This document shows, piece by piece, positions 23,228 to 32,747 of a stretch of 64,000 bases of DNA. Under the pieces are notes generated by a model, which was given only the letters and a program-made list of their open reading frames with translations, had not been told where the DNA came from and ran no database searches. Origin of the DNA: Hasllibacter sp963833115 (GTDB lineage: Bacteria > Pseudomonadota > Alphaproteobacteria > Rhodobacterales > Rhodobacteraceae); assembly GCA_963833115.1 (NCBI GenBank), contig CAWHWS010000002.1:806001-870000 (forward strand), given 5' to 3'. The position numbers and the translations under genes are program-made. Position 1 is the stretch's first letter; each line of letters starts with the position of its first letter.

Positions 23228-24907
23228 TCAGGGCGCGGGGCCGAGCACGGCGACGGCCTCATAGGGCGCCAGGTCCAGCGTGCCCTCGATCCGGCCCCGC
23301 GGCGCGGCAGTCGCGCTCAGGCACGCGCCGGACACCGCGAGGCCGGCCGGCACCGCGAAGGCCGCGCCCCGCCCCGAGAGGTTCGCGACGACCGACAGGC
23401 GCCGCCCGCCGAGCTCGCGCGCGTAGGCCATCACCTGGCGGTGGTCCTCCGCGTGGGCGGCGAAGCGGCCGTGCGAGACGATGGCGTGGTCCCGGCGCAG
23501 GGCGATCAGCCGCCTGTAGTGCTCGAACACCCCGTCCGGGTCGGCGCGGTCGGCGGCGACGTTGATCGCCGCGTGGTTCGGGTTCGCCTCGATCCAGGGC
23601 GTGCCGGCGGTGAAACCGCCATGGGGGTCGCCGGACCACTGCATCGGGGTGCGGGCGTTGTCGCGCCCGTTGGCCGAGGCCCCGGCCAGGAAGGCGCCGG
23701 GATCCTCGCCGCGGGCGTGGGCTTCGGCCCAATGGCCGATCGCCTCGACGTCGCGGAACTGCGAGGGGTCGGTGAACCGGGTGTTGGTCATGCCGATCTC
23801 CTCGCCCTGGAAGACGAAGGGCGTGCCGCGCAGCAGGTGCAGCGCGGTGGCCAGCGCCTTGGCCGAGCGGACGCGCCGAGCCCCGTCGTCCCCGTAGCGG
23901 GAGACCTGCCGCGGCAGGTCGTGGTTCGAGAGGAACAGGGCGTTCCACCCGTCGTCCCGCAGCGCCTCCTGCCAGCGGAAGAGCGCGCGCTTGAAGGCCG
24001 GCAGATCGAAGGGCAGCGGGTCCCATTTCCCGCGCTCGGGGTGGTGGAAGGCGGTGACGTGCTCGAACTGGAACACCATGCCGAGCGTCCCGCGGTCCCG
24101 CCCGCAATACGCGAGCGCCGTCCCGGGGGTGACCGACCAGGTCTCGCCGACCGTCAGCACGTCGCGCCCCGCGAAGCAGTCGTCGTGCATCTCCCTCAGG
24201 AACGGGTGCAGGTCCGGCCCCTCGGCGAACACGCCCGCGTCCGGATCCTTGCCGATCAGGTCGATCACGTCGAGGCGGAAGCCGCCGATGCCGCGGTCCA
24301 GCCACCAGTTCATCATGTCGTGGATCGCGGCCCGCAGGGCCGGGTTCTGCCAGTTCAGGTCCGGCTGCTCGCGGGCGAACTGGTGCAGGTAGCACGTCCC
24401 CAGGGCGGGGACGTACTCCCACATCGAGCCGCCGAAATAGGAGCGCGCGGGCGTGGGCGGGCCACCATCCGGTGCCGGGTCGCGCCAGACGAAATAGTCG
24501 TGCTCCGGCGAGGACGGGTCCGCCAGCGCGGCGCGGAACCAGGCGTGCCGGTCCGAGCAGTGGTTCACCACCAGGTCCATGACGATGCGGATGCCGCGTG
24601 CGCCGGCCTCCGCGATGAGGCGGTCCATGTCCGCCATCGTCCCGTATTCGGGCGCGATCGCGCGGTAGTCGGAGATGTCGTAGCCCATGTCGACCTGCGG
24701 CGAGGCGTAGACCGGCGAGAGCCAGACGAAGCCGATCCCCAGATCGGCGAGGTGGTCCAGGCGCGAGACGATCCCGGGGATGTCTCCGATCCCGTCGCCG
24801 TCGGAATCGGCGAAGCTTCGGGGGTAGATCTGATACCCCACCGCCGTCTGCCACCAGGGGAGCGCGGCGGCGCGCCCGGCGGTTGGAGACCCGTCGTCGT
24901 CGATCAC
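23228..24907 (-). CDS. Alpha-glucosidase, GH13 family (oligo-1,6-glucosidase type)
   Basis: 559 residues, typical for cytosolic GH13 exo-glucosidases. It opens with WWQTAVGYQIYPRSFADSDG and carries the four GH13 regions: DLVVNHCSD (I), GFRLDVIDL with the nucleophile aspartate (II), VGETWS with the acid/base glutamate (III), and LSNHDLPR with the third acid (IV). It should release glucose from alpha-1,4 or alpha-1,6 oligosaccharides or related sugars. GTG 24907 is chosen because GGAGGAA lies five bases upstream and the conserved fold begins 16 residues later; no ATG is suitable. Upstream lie 1.5 kb with no gene, so it is not part of a visible sugar operon. Confidence 0.88.
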   Translation of the reverse strand: MIDDDGSPTAGRAAALPWWQTAVGYQIYPRSFADSDGDGIGDIPGIVSRLDHLADLGIGFVWLSPVYASPQVDMGYDISDYRAIAPEYGTMADMDRLIAEAGARGIRIVMDLVVNHCSDRHAWFRAALADPSSPEHDYFVWRDPAPDGGPPTPARSYFGGSMWEYVPALGTCYLHQFAREQPDLNWQNPALRAAIHDMMNWWLDRGIGGFRLDVIDLIGKDPDAGVFAEGPDLHPFLREMHDDCFAGRDVLTVGETWSVTPGTALAYCGRDRGTLGMVFQFEHVTAFHHPERGKWDPLPFDLPAFKRALFRWQEALRDDGWNALFLSNHDLPRQVSRYGDDGARRVRSAKALATALHLLRGTPFVFQGEEIGMTNTRFTDPSQFRDVEAIGHWAEAHARGEDPGAFLAGASANGRDNARTPMQWSGDPHGGFTAGTPWIEANPNHAAINVAADRADPDGVFEHYRRLIALRRDHAIVSHGRFAAHAEDHRQVMAYARELGGRRLSVVANLSGRGAAFAVPAGLAVSGACLSATAAPRGRIEGTLDLAPYEAVAVLGPAP

Positions 24908-26430
24908 GCCCGTTCCTCCGGCCCGCCTGCGCCCCTCCCTGTCTGGCCGGGCGCGACCGAGGGCGCAACCGCGGGGCTCGAGGGCCACGGGGACGACCAT
25001 GGACGCGCGGGCGTGGCGGCGCGCCAGGAGATGCGGGGCGCGATGTCGGCACGGAGACCGGGTCGCCGCCGTCGCCGAGCTCCGCGCCCCGGAATCGGAC
25101 GCACGCGCCCGGCCTTGAGGCGCGCGCGGTCCCTCGGCACGGCTGCTCGGGTCGAGGGCGATCCCCGTCACCGGGGGTTCCGGGCCTCCGGGCTGGGTAT
25201 CGGGATCGAGGGCGTCGCGATGGGCCTTGCCGCGCCGGCCATCTCCAAGGCGGAGGTCGGCCGCATGGCGCGGTCATCCATCGCCGCGATCGCCGGCCCG
25301 ATGGCGGGCGCGGGCCCGCATTGGCGGGCGGCTGGCGGGCCTCCGAAGGCCTGCCCCTCCGAACCCGAACCGTCGAGACCGCCGGGATCCCCCTGGTGAT
25401 CGCTCGGATCCCGTTCCGCCGCCGCGGCTCGCGGCGGCGGGGGGCGCGACGACCCGGCCGGAGGCCGCGCGGGCCTCCGCCTCATCGGCATCCACCCGAG
25501 GCCCGATGCCCTGTCCGCGTCTCGTCATGGGTGCATTCGATCCCGGCCGGGCTGGCGAGAGGAGACGGGCGTGATCGAGCCGGCGCCGCTCCGACGGTGT
25601 GGTCCCATGCGTCCCCGTGGTGCCGCGCCGCCCACCGCTCGTCTTCGACGGCTGACCTGCCGCGGCCGCGGCCTCTCGATCGAGGCGCGGGCCGTCGCGC
25701 CGGCCCCTCGGCGCCGGCTCCCTCACGACGGCGCCGGCGACATGCCCGTTCCCACGCTCACGCCAAGCGGCGCGGGGCGCGATCCGTGCTGGCGTTCGGG
25801 GCGGCCGTGGGCCCGACCTCGGCCGAGCGTGGGGAGGCGGTGGCGACGATGCGGGCGCGGATTTCGGCACGCGCCCAGGGCGCTTCACCGACCTCCCTGG
25901 CTCGCCCTCGATGCCGTCGGGGGCCGGGAGGCGACGGTGCGGCGTCAGGACGGCGTCGGCGGAGCGTCCCGCCGTTCCGCCCTCTGCGAACCCCGTCCAT
26001 CGGGCGGCCGCGCCGCTGGACGGGAGCTTCCACATGTCGCGTCGCGGACCGGGTCGGCGGACGTCCCGCGCTGCGCCGGCATCTCGGACCGGGCGTCCGA
26101 CGCGCCGCCCGCGCGGTCCCGCCCGACACCCCGCCGCGCGAAAGATCATGGGCCGGTGGCGCGTAGGCGGCGCCGTGGTCGCAGGCCCGGTCCGCCGGTG
26201 GCCTTGCGCCGCCCCGTCGCACCGCCCGTCCGGTCCGGCTCGCCCGCTCCGCTCGCGGGACGTTCCACGGACGAGGGAGGGCGCGCGAATAGTCATGACT
26301 CGCGACCGAGATACTCCCGTGTCCGCGCGATGCCCGCCGAAGCGACGCAGGGGCAGTTTGGCCTGTCCATCCGCGGGCCGTCGGTGCAGGGTTCCGCTGC
26401 GCGAGCCGGACGGACGAGGGGGACGGAACG
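24908..26430. other. 1.5-kb stretch without a recognisable gene
   Basis: All six frames are open for long distances, as expected at this GC content, but every translation is rich in R, P, G and A with no family motif, signal peptide or credible start site. Base order lacks the usual codon-position bias of neighbouring genes. No repeat array, tRNA or strong hairpin was noticed. It could be decayed coding DNA or long regulatory sequence for the GH13 gene on one side and the M15 gene on the other. Confidence 0.5.
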
Positions 26431-27261
26431 GTGCGAAGGTTTCTCTGCCGGGCGGCGCTCGCCCTGTGTTCGCTCGCGCCGGCGCCCGCCGCGGCCTGCG
26501 ATGCGCGCGACTTCCTGGCCGAGCCCTTGCCCGTGGCGCCCGGCGTGGCCGCTGTGGCGAGCGTCCTGCACGCCTATCCGGACCTGCGCCTCGACGCGGC
26601 CGCCGGGCGGCTCGTCGGCCCGGACGGACGGCAGGCGCCGGTGACGCCTCGCACGGATTTCGGTCCGGCCGAGGCGCTGGAGGCCGCGAGCTTCGGCGAC
26701 CAGTTCCGACACGTATATCCGCTGGCCTTCGACCTCTCGGCCCGCGAGGCGCCCTGGTTCGACCCCGGCCGCCTGCGCGACGCGGCGTTCTTCTCCCTCC
26801 TCTACCCCGGCGGCGAGGCTGCCGCCCGCGCCGCGCTCCGCGCCGTCCCCGTCCCGGGGTCCGCGGCCGTGTTCCACGTCACGCGCCGGCACGGTGTCGA
26901 CTGCCAGCTCGCCGCCGCGCTCGAGGAGACGGGCGGCCGGCCCCCCGCCTTGTTCGAGGCGGTCGGCGGCGGCTTCGCCTGGCGCGCCATCGCGGGCACG
27001 GATCGCCTGAGCGTCCACTCCCACGGCGCGGCGATCGATCTGAACCCGGCGCTGGGCGGCTACTGGCGCTGGGCCGGCCGCCCCGCGGGGAACGCGGGCC
27101 CGTTCGACAACCGCGTCCCCGAGGCCCTCGTGCGCGCCTTCGAGCGGCGCGGCTTCGTCTGGGGCGGGAAGTGGCACCATTTCGACGGGATGCACTTCGA
27201 GTACCGCCCCGAGCTCATCGTCCACGCGCGTCTCATGGCCGCCCGGACCCCCGAGGAGTGA
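26431..27261 (+). CDS. Exported M15-family peptidase (D-alanyl-D-alanine carboxypeptidase-like)
   Basis: 276 residues with a signal peptide (MRRFLCRAALALCSLAPAPA, cleavage near AAACD). The C-terminal third has the M15 zinc motifs: SVHSHGAAIDLNP (SxHxxGxAxD, first His and Asp ligands) and HHFDGMHFEY (final HxE/His). This is the Peptidase_M15_4 pattern of enzymes that trim peptidoglycan stem peptides. GTG 26431 follows a GAGGGGGA ribosome binding site. The next gene, for a peptidoglycan-binding protein, starts 8 bp after the stop, which supports a shared envelope role. Confidence 0.8.
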   Translation: MRRFLCRAALALCSLAPAPAAACDARDFLAEPLPVAPGVAAVASVLHAYPDLRLDAAAGRLVGPDGRQAPVTPRTDFGPAEALEAASFGDQFRHVYPLAFDLSAREAPWFDPGRLRDAAFFSLLYPGGEAAARAALRAVPVPGSAAVFHVTRRHGVDCQLAAALEETGGRPPALFEAVGGGFAWRAIAGTDRLSVHSHGAAIDLNPALGGYWRWAGRPAGNAGPFDNRVPEALVRAFERRGFVWGGKWHHFDGMHFEYRPELIVHARLMAARTPEE

Positions 27262-27268
27262 CCCCGAC

Positions 27269-30200
27269 ATGATGCGTGCCCCCCTCGCGATCGCGTTCGC
27301 CGTGCTCGCCGCCCTGCCGGCCGCCGCGGACGAGTGCATGACCCTCTGGCTGGAGCGGAACGGCATCTTCGACGCGGGCGGCTACTGCTTCACCAGCCAG
27401 CTCGGCATCGGCTATTTCGGCAATGCCGGCTGCACCCCCGGCCCGCCGCAGGTGACCTCGGCGCAGGCCGCGCGGATCGACGCCCTGCGCGCGCGCGAGG
27501 GCGCGCTGAACTGCGCCGCGCGGAGCGGGGGATGGACCGTGGCCACGCTGCGCGCCGCCGCCGCCGGAGGCGCGCCCGGCGCCCTGCCGGCCGCGGTGGA
27601 GGACGCGCGCGCCGTCCAGTCCGCCTTGGCCGCGGCCGGGTTTCCGGTCGGCGCGATCGACGGGGTCATGGGCGCCTCGACCCGGGAGGCGATCATGCGA
27701 TGGCAGGCCCGGCGCGGCGCCCGGGCGACCGGGACCCTGACGCCCGAAGAGCGGGACGCGCTCCTGGGCCTGGCCGGCGCGCGGGCCATCGCGGCGGCGC
27801 CCGGCGGCGCGGCGGCAATCTCCATGGCGGGGCGCATGGTGATCCCGATCGGCGGCGGCGCGGCGGCGACCGACTACCTGACGATCGCCGCCCTGGCGCG
27901 GCTGCCGGAGTTCGCCCGCATCGAGCCCCTGCGCGCGGCGATCTCGGCCGGGCGCCTCACGGGCTTCTTCGCCTATGGCGAGGGCGCGGCCGAGGACATG
28001 GACACCTTGCGCCGCATCGCCGGGGAGGTCGGCCGCCTCTCGCTCCCGGTGCCCGATCGCGTCACCCTCGAGCTCACGGCCGAGCTCCGCCGGCTGCCCT
28101 CGGCGCTGCGCGCGCCGGCCGAGGCGGATGCCGGTCCGATCGAGGTCCCGCTGCCCGTCGACGGCGCGGAGCGGATCGCGCCCTATGCCAGCGTCCCCCT
28201 GCCGGGCACGGGCGGCGTCGCGCTCGACCTGGAGTTGCGCGGCGCGCCGCGGGTGGACAGGATGATCCTCTCGCCGAGCGAGGCGGCGGCCCTTCGTCCG
28301 CGTGCGGAGCTGCTCGCGAGCGGCCTGGAGGGGGCGGGCCGCGTCTACGTGCATGTCGACGTGGAGGCGTTCGGGCCCAGCGAGGATGGGCTCGACCTGC
28401 GCCTCGCGGGCACCGTGGACGGGGCGGACATCCGCCTCGCCCGGCCGGAGGGCGGGCCCGGCGCCGTCGTCCACGTCTACCGCGGCGGCTCGGCGGCGCC
28501 GGTGCCGGTCGCGGCGGATCCGTTCGACCTGCACGCCGCGATGGTCCGGCTGGCGCAGAGGGATCCGGCCGAGCCCGTGGGCGTTCCCCGGATCGGCGGC
28601 GCGCTCCTGCTGGACGATGGCCGCGCGGTGGCCGACTTCGCCCGGACGCTCCATGCCAGCGCGCTGCTCGCCGCCCGCCCGGACCTCCTGGACGGGGACG
28701 AGGCCGCGGTGGCCATCGGCACGAGGCTCCTGACCTGGGAGGAGCGCGCCCGGCTCTATCGCGGGACCGACGCGGCGGCCGCGGGGGTGCCGGCGCGCGG
28801 GGAGGGCGGCCTCGGCCCGTTCGACCTCAGGGCCGTCGCGGAGCGGCTGCGCGGCGAGATGCGCCCCGTCCTCGCGGGGCGGGCGATGAACGGGCCGATC
28901 GCGGCGGTGCGCGGCTTGACAGTTCGACTGGGCGCCTACGACGCGGCGGCCGGCGCCGTGGCGCTGCAGGTCGAGCCCCAGCGCGGCGACCTGCTGCGGC
29001 TCGCGCTGCCGGACGTGCCGGGCGAGGTGCGCTACGCGCTGTCCCCGTCCTTCGCGCCCCCGGCGAGCCTGCCCTTGCCCGCCGAGGGCGCGCGGGCCGT
29101 CCTCGCGAGCCTGTCGCGCACGCCGCTGCGCCTGGGCCTGCACATGGACCTGCCGCCCGTGCCCGGCCCGCCGGAGGGCGCCGCGCCCGCGGCGGGCGAG
29201 CCGGCCGGTCCGGCCGTCGTGCCCGTCCCGGTGCTGCGGGCGGTCCTCTATGCCGGCCCGGCGATGGAGATCCCCATCCATGAGTTCGAGCCGGCCGCCT
29301 TCGCCGCGGACATCGAGGACGTGGCGACCGAATCGTTCGGCCCCGCCGACCTTCCGACGGCGACCCATCGCGACATCGTCGGCGCGGCCCTGCTCGCCGG
29401 CGGCCCGCTCGGCGCCGAGCTGCTGGATGCCATCGTCGCGCGCACCCCGAGCTATCCCCTCGTGCGCGAGGCGCGGCGGGACGACTACCGGGCGGCGCTC
29501 GCGGCGCGCTACACCGACGGGCTCGCCGGGCGGCCGATCTGGGTGCCCGCCGCGGTGCGGCTCTTCGATCCCGACCCGGCGACGCGGCGCGCGTCCGTCA
29601 CGATCTCGCTCGATGTGGCCGCGCTGGAGCGGGGCGACGGCCGGGAGGATCCCGGCATCGCCGCGGCCCCGGCACGGGCCGATGTCGGGGCGGTCCATCT
29701 GCCGGGCGCCTTGGTGATCGACGACGAGACGCTGGCGCGGATGGGGTGGGCGACGCGCGCTGCGCCGCCGGACGAGCGGCAGCTCGCGCAATCCTTCGCG
29801 GCCGCGAACGGCGCCACGTTCGGAAGCGGCGCGCTGGGTACGCCCATCGCCGCCATCGTCCGCATCGAGCCGCGCGCCCGGGCCCTCGTCCCCGGCAGGC
29901 GCGCGGCCGACCCGCCGAGCCTGCGGATCGCCCCGCGGATCCTGGAGGCCTACGTCTTCCTCGAGAACCGGAGGGCTCCGGGCGACGCGCACCTCCTCCT
30001 GCACCATGTCGACGGCGAGGCGGGCGCGCCCCCGGCCGCCGATCTCGCGGCGCGCAGCCTGGTCCTCGTGCGGCCCGCCGGCGCGGCGCAGATCCCGCCG
30101 ACGGCCCTCGTGCACAGCTGCGTCGATCCGCGCCTGATCCCGTCCGAGCTCGCCGGCCTGATCGCCGTGCCGCTGCCGGCGGCGGGGGCGGACGCCGTGC

Positions 30201-30364
30201 GCATGTACGCCGACCTGATCGACGAGCCGGTGATCTGGCTGACCCGCGCGGACTGCCTCGCGGGTGGGATCGCGGGACTGGACCCCGCGGAGGCCGGGCC
30301 GGACCTGGTGATGCGGGGGGTGCACGCGCGCGCCTTCGTGCCCGTTCCGGGACGGGGAGGTTGA
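27269..30364 (+). CDS. Large exported protein with YARHG and peptidoglycan-binding domains
   Basis: 1031 residues. A signal peptide (cleavage after AAADE, about residue 22) leads into a YARHG-like domain, LWLERNGIFDAGGYCFTS, about 25-80. A PG_binding_1 domain follows at about 113-168 (VQSALAAAGFPVGAIDGVMG and TREAIMRWQARRGARATGTL). The remaining 850 residues match no family I recognise; they alternate mixed alpha/beta and beta-rich stretches, with a proline-rich break near 640. It sits between the M15 peptidase and the tandem paralogues with tiny spacers, so these four genes are probably one operon. It may scaffold or sense something at the cell wall; catalytic residues are not evident. Confidence 0.75.
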   Translation: MMRAPLAIAFAVLAALPAAADECMTLWLERNGIFDAGGYCFTSQLGIGYFGNAGCTPGPPQVTSAQAARIDALRAREGALNCAARSGGWTVATLRAAAAGGAPGALPAAVEDARAVQSALAAAGFPVGAIDGVMGASTREAIMRWQARRGARATGTLTPEERDALLGLAGARAIAAAPGGAAAISMAGRMVIPIGGGAAATDYLTIAALARLPEFARIEPLRAAISAGRLTGFFAYGEGAAEDMDTLRRIAGEVGRLSLPVPDRVTLELTAELRRLPSALRAPAEADAGPIEVPLPVDGAERIAPYASVPLPGTGGVALDLELRGAPRVDRMILSPSEAAALRPRAELLASGLEGAGRVYVHVDVEAFGPSEDGLDLRLAGTVDGADIRLARPEGGPGAVVHVYRGGSAAPVPVAADPFDLHAAMVRLAQRDPAEPVGVPRIGGALLLDDGRAVADFARTLHASALLAARPDLLDGDEAAVAIGTRLLTWEERARLYRGTDAAAAGVPARGEGGLGPFDLRAVAERLRGEMRPVLAGRAMNGPIAAVRGLTVRLGAYDAAAGAVALQVEPQRGDLLRLALPDVPGEVRYALSPSFAPPASLPLPAEGARAVLASLSRTPLRLGLHMDLPPVPGPPEGAAPAAGEPAGPAVVPVPVLRAVLYAGPAMEIPIHEFEPAAFAADIEDVATESFGPADLPTATHRDIVGAALLAGGPLGAELLDAIVARTPSYPLVREARRDDYRAALAARYTDGLAGRPIWVPAAVRLFDPDPATRRASVTISLDVAALERGDGREDPGIAAAPARADVGAVHLPGALVIDDETLARMGWATRAAPPDERQLAQSFAAANGATFGSGALGTPIAAIVRIEPRARALVPGRRAADPPSLRIAPRILEAYVFLENRRAPGDAHLLLHHVDGEAGAPPAADLAARSLVLVRPAGAAQIPPTALVHSCVDPRLIPSELAGLIAVPLPAAGADAVRMYADLIDEPVIWLTRADCLAGGIAGLDPAEAGPDLVMRGVHARAFVPVPGRGG

Positions 30365-30369
30365 CCGCG

Positions 30370-31023
30370 ATGGCGAAGGCGAATGGGGGGCGCGTGATGG
30401 GACGGACGCTGCGGATGGCGGTGGCCGGGATCTGGGGCGCGGCGGGGGTGGCGGGCGCGCAGGCGCCGACCGCCGCCGAGCTGGCCGCCCTGGTCGAGGG
30501 GCGCTCGGCGGAGCTGGAGCCCTACGACGCGCTCCTGAACGACCCCGACCCGATCCGTCAGGGCATCGCCATCGAGGCGCTCCTGGCCTCGGGGGACGCG
30601 CTCCTGGCCGGCATGGCGCTCGAGGCGGGGCTCGGCTCGTCCGATCCGGGCGTGCGGCAGCGCACGTTGCAGGCGTGGCTGGCCTCGGGGCCGGCGATCT
30701 CGATCGTGATCGGGGGAGACATCGAGGCGCCCAACTACCGCGGCAGCATGACCGCCGCCGGCGCCGCCATGGCCCCGGACGGGACCGCGGCCGTGACCTA
30801 CGGGGTCGGCGCCTGGGATTCGGCGCGGCTCTGCTATGTCGGCGTGCCGCCGGCGGAGGGCGACTGCCGCCTGCGGGTCGGGAACGCGGGGGTGCGGGCC
30901 TCCGGTGCGAACGGCTCCTTCGTCTTCGAGGGGGTGCTCGGCAACGATGGCGTGGTGTCCGGGTCCGCCAGCGTGCGCAATGTCAGCCAGGGATTCGACG
31001 CCACGATGAGGGTACTGCCATGA
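30370..31023 (+). CDS. Exported protein of unknown function, tandem paralogue A (HEAT-like plus beta domain)
   Basis: 217 residues. A signal-type segment (GRTLRMAVAGIWGAAGVAGA) precedes a helical part, about 35-115, containing LEPYDALLNDPDPIRQGIAI and SSDPGVRQRTLQAWLASGPA, reminiscent of HEAT repeats. A beta-rich C-terminal part with one cysteine pair (CYVGVPPAEGDC) follows. It is clearly paralogous to the next gene. An alternative start is ATG 30397, which would give a cleaner signal peptide. The stop overlaps the next start by ATGA. No family recognised. Confidence 0.7.
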   Translation: MAKANGGRVMGRTLRMAVAGIWGAAGVAGAQAPTAAELAALVEGRSAELEPYDALLNDPDPIRQGIAIEALLASGDALLAGMALEAGLGSSDPGVRQRTLQAWLASGPAISIVIGGDIEAPNYRGSMTAAGAAMAPDGTAAVTYGVGAWDSARLCYVGVPPAEGDCRLRVGNAGVRASGANGSFVFEGVLGNDGVVSGSASVRNVSQGFDATMRVLP

Positions 31024-31658
31024 GAAGAGACGCGAGACGCCGGACGATCGGCGCGGCGATCCTGGGGGCCGCGATGGCCCTCGCGCAGGGGGCGGGCGCG
31101 CAGGCGCTCACGCCCGAGGAGCTGCGCGCCCTGATCGACCAGAGAGTCGAAGGGCTCGACCCCTATCAGGCGCTCCTGAACGATCCCGACCCCGCGCGCA
31201 GCCGCGCCGCCGTGCGGATCATGATGGAGACGGGCGACCCCGACCTCGTGCAGATGGCGCGCGAGTTCGGCCTCGCCTCGCCCAACCCCGAGGTGCGGCG
31301 CATCGCGCTCGAGGCGTTCCTGGCGACCGGGCCGGTCCTGTCCGTCCGCTTCGACGGGGCGGGCCTCGAGGAGACGTATTTCGCCGGCGACGCGCGCAGC
31401 CATCTGGGCGCCTCGCTGGACCCGGACCTCGGGGCCTACTGGACCGCGCAGGTCGGCGCGTTCGACCCCGCGCAGCGCTGCTTCGTCGAAGCGGGGCGCG
31501 AGACCTGCTTCGTGACCGTCGGCTTCGACGGCGTGCGCTTCGACGGGCCGCAATACGCGGCCCGGGGCACGCTGGACGGCACGGGCTCCATCGCCGGCCA
31601 TGCGACCATGTCACGGGTGGCCCAGGCGATCCCGTTCGTGATCCAGCTCGTCGACTGA
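31020..31658 (+). CDS. Exported protein of unknown function, tandem paralogue B
   Basis: 212 residues with a signal peptide (MRRDARRRTIGAAILGAAMA, cleavage near AGAQA). The helical part repeats the pattern of the preceding protein: GLDPYQALLNDPDPARSRAA and SPNPEVRRIALEAFLATGPV. The C-terminal beta-rich part holds a cysteine pair (CFVEAGRETC) at the same place. A local duplication followed by divergence is the simple explanation. Translation is coupled to copy A, so the two may act as a heterodimer or as variants for two ligands. No known family. Confidence 0.7.
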   Translation: MRRDARRRTIGAAILGAAMALAQGAGAQALTPEELRALIDQRVEGLDPYQALLNDPDPARSRAAVRIMMETGDPDLVQMAREFGLASPNPEVRRIALEAFLATGPVLSVRFDGAGLEETYFAGDARSHLGASLDPDLGAYWTAQVGAFDPAQRCFVEAGRETCFVTVGFDGVRFDGPQYAARGTLDGTGSIAGHATMSRVAQAIPFVIQLVD

Positions 31659-31660
31659 CC

Positions 31661-32719
31661 TCAGCGCACGGTGATCCGGTCGATCGCGACCGGCCCCTCG
31701 CTCCAGGCGCTCAGGACGATCACCCGGATGCGGTGCACGTCCCGCGGCGCGAGGACGCCGGTGTCGAAGATGCCGTCCTGCGCGATCTCCCCCCGGGTCC
31801 AGCGGCGGAACCGCCCGCCCTCGGCCGCGGGGTCCACTTCGAGGTAGACCGCGCGGGGCAGGGCGGTCTCTCCTCCCGTCGGGGCCTCGATCCGCAGGCC
31901 GGTCACGCGGGCGGGCGCCTCGCCCTCGACCTCGAGGACGATCTCGGCGCGCGCGCCCCCGTCGAACACGTAGAGCCCGCCGCCGAGGACGTTGCCCGGC
32001 CCCAGCTCCGGCGAGACCGGGGACGCGGAGGCCTCCGCGACGGTGAGGGCGAAGCCGCCGGGCTGCGGCGCCGGCACGGGCGCCGCGCGCGCCGCGAGGG
32101 CGGGGCCCCGCTCCGCGAGGTAGCGCCGCAGGTGGATGGCGATCTCCTCCATCCGGAGGAGGCGCGCCGAGGCGGGGTCGCCCGTCCACAGCGCCATGCC
32201 GACCGGGGCGCCGTCCGCGAAGGCGAAGGCGCCCGACGTTCCCGTGCCGATGCGCGCCTCGGACAGGACGCGCGCCTCGAGGTGATGGTAGCCGCGCCGC
32301 CCGACCAACTCGAGCGGGACGTGCTCCTCCTGACCGGCGCCGTCGATGCGCACGAGGCCGAAGCGCGTGGCCCCCCGCGCCGCGCCGGTCGCGGCCATGT
32401 CCGCCAGGCGCGCGGTGCAGCGCGGCTCGACGGCCCCCCGCGCCACCGCGAGCGCCAGGTCCATCTCCTCCCAGAAGGGCAGGATCGCGAGCCCGCTGCC
32501 GACGACGACGGGTGCGGATGTGCGCACGGTGATCTCGGGAAAGGCGAAGGGCGCGCCGTCCGGCTTCACGAGGTGGCGCGGGAAGACGACGTAGCAGGTC
32601 CCGCCCGAGCGGAACATGTGGCCGTGCCCGGTCGATCCGTTCGCCGCGTCCAGGCCCACGACCTGCGCCGTGGCCGCACCCCCTAGGGAGATGACGCAAA
32701 GGCAAAGGGCTGCTAGCAT
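31661..32719 (-). CDS. Exported trypsin-fold serine protease-like protein
   Basis: 352 residues, with a signal peptide MLAALCLCVISLGGAATAQ from ATG 32719. A degenerate chymotrypsin triad can be read: His in CYVVFPRHLV, Asp in MDLALAVARG, Ser in IGTGTSGAFAFAD (GTSG in place of GDSG). From about residue 225 a beta-sandwich-like domain follows (VTGLRIEAPTGGE, PRAVYLEVDPA, HRIRVIVLSAWSEG), resembling F5/8-type or carbohydrate-binding modules. The GTSG change leaves activity uncertain. It is convergent with paralogue B and divergent from the 32748 gene with only 28 bp between starts. Confidence 0.6.
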   Translation of the reverse strand: MLAALCLCVISLGGAATAQVVGLDAANGSTGHGHMFRSGGTCYVVFPRHLVKPDGAPFAFPEITVRTSAPVVVGSGLAILPFWEEMDLALAVARGAVEPRCTARLADMAATGAARGATRFGLVRIDGAGQEEHVPLELVGRRGYHHLEARVLSEARIGTGTSGAFAFADGAPVGMALWTGDPASARLLRMEEIAIHLRRYLAERGPALAARAAPVPAPQPGGFALTVAEASASPVSPELGPGNVLGGGLYVFDGGARAEIVLEVEGEAPARVTGLRIEAPTGGETALPRAVYLEVDPAAEGGRFRRWTRGEIAQDGIFDTGVLAPRDVHRIRVIVLSAWSEGPVAIDRITVR

Positions 32720-32747
32720 GCCGCGGGCTCGGCGCAGGGGGGATGCG

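Noticed and set aside
24883..26166. 427-codon plus-strand frame as a real gene
   Set aside because: Translation is R/G/P-rich without domains or ribosome binding site and its start lies inside the glucosidase gene.
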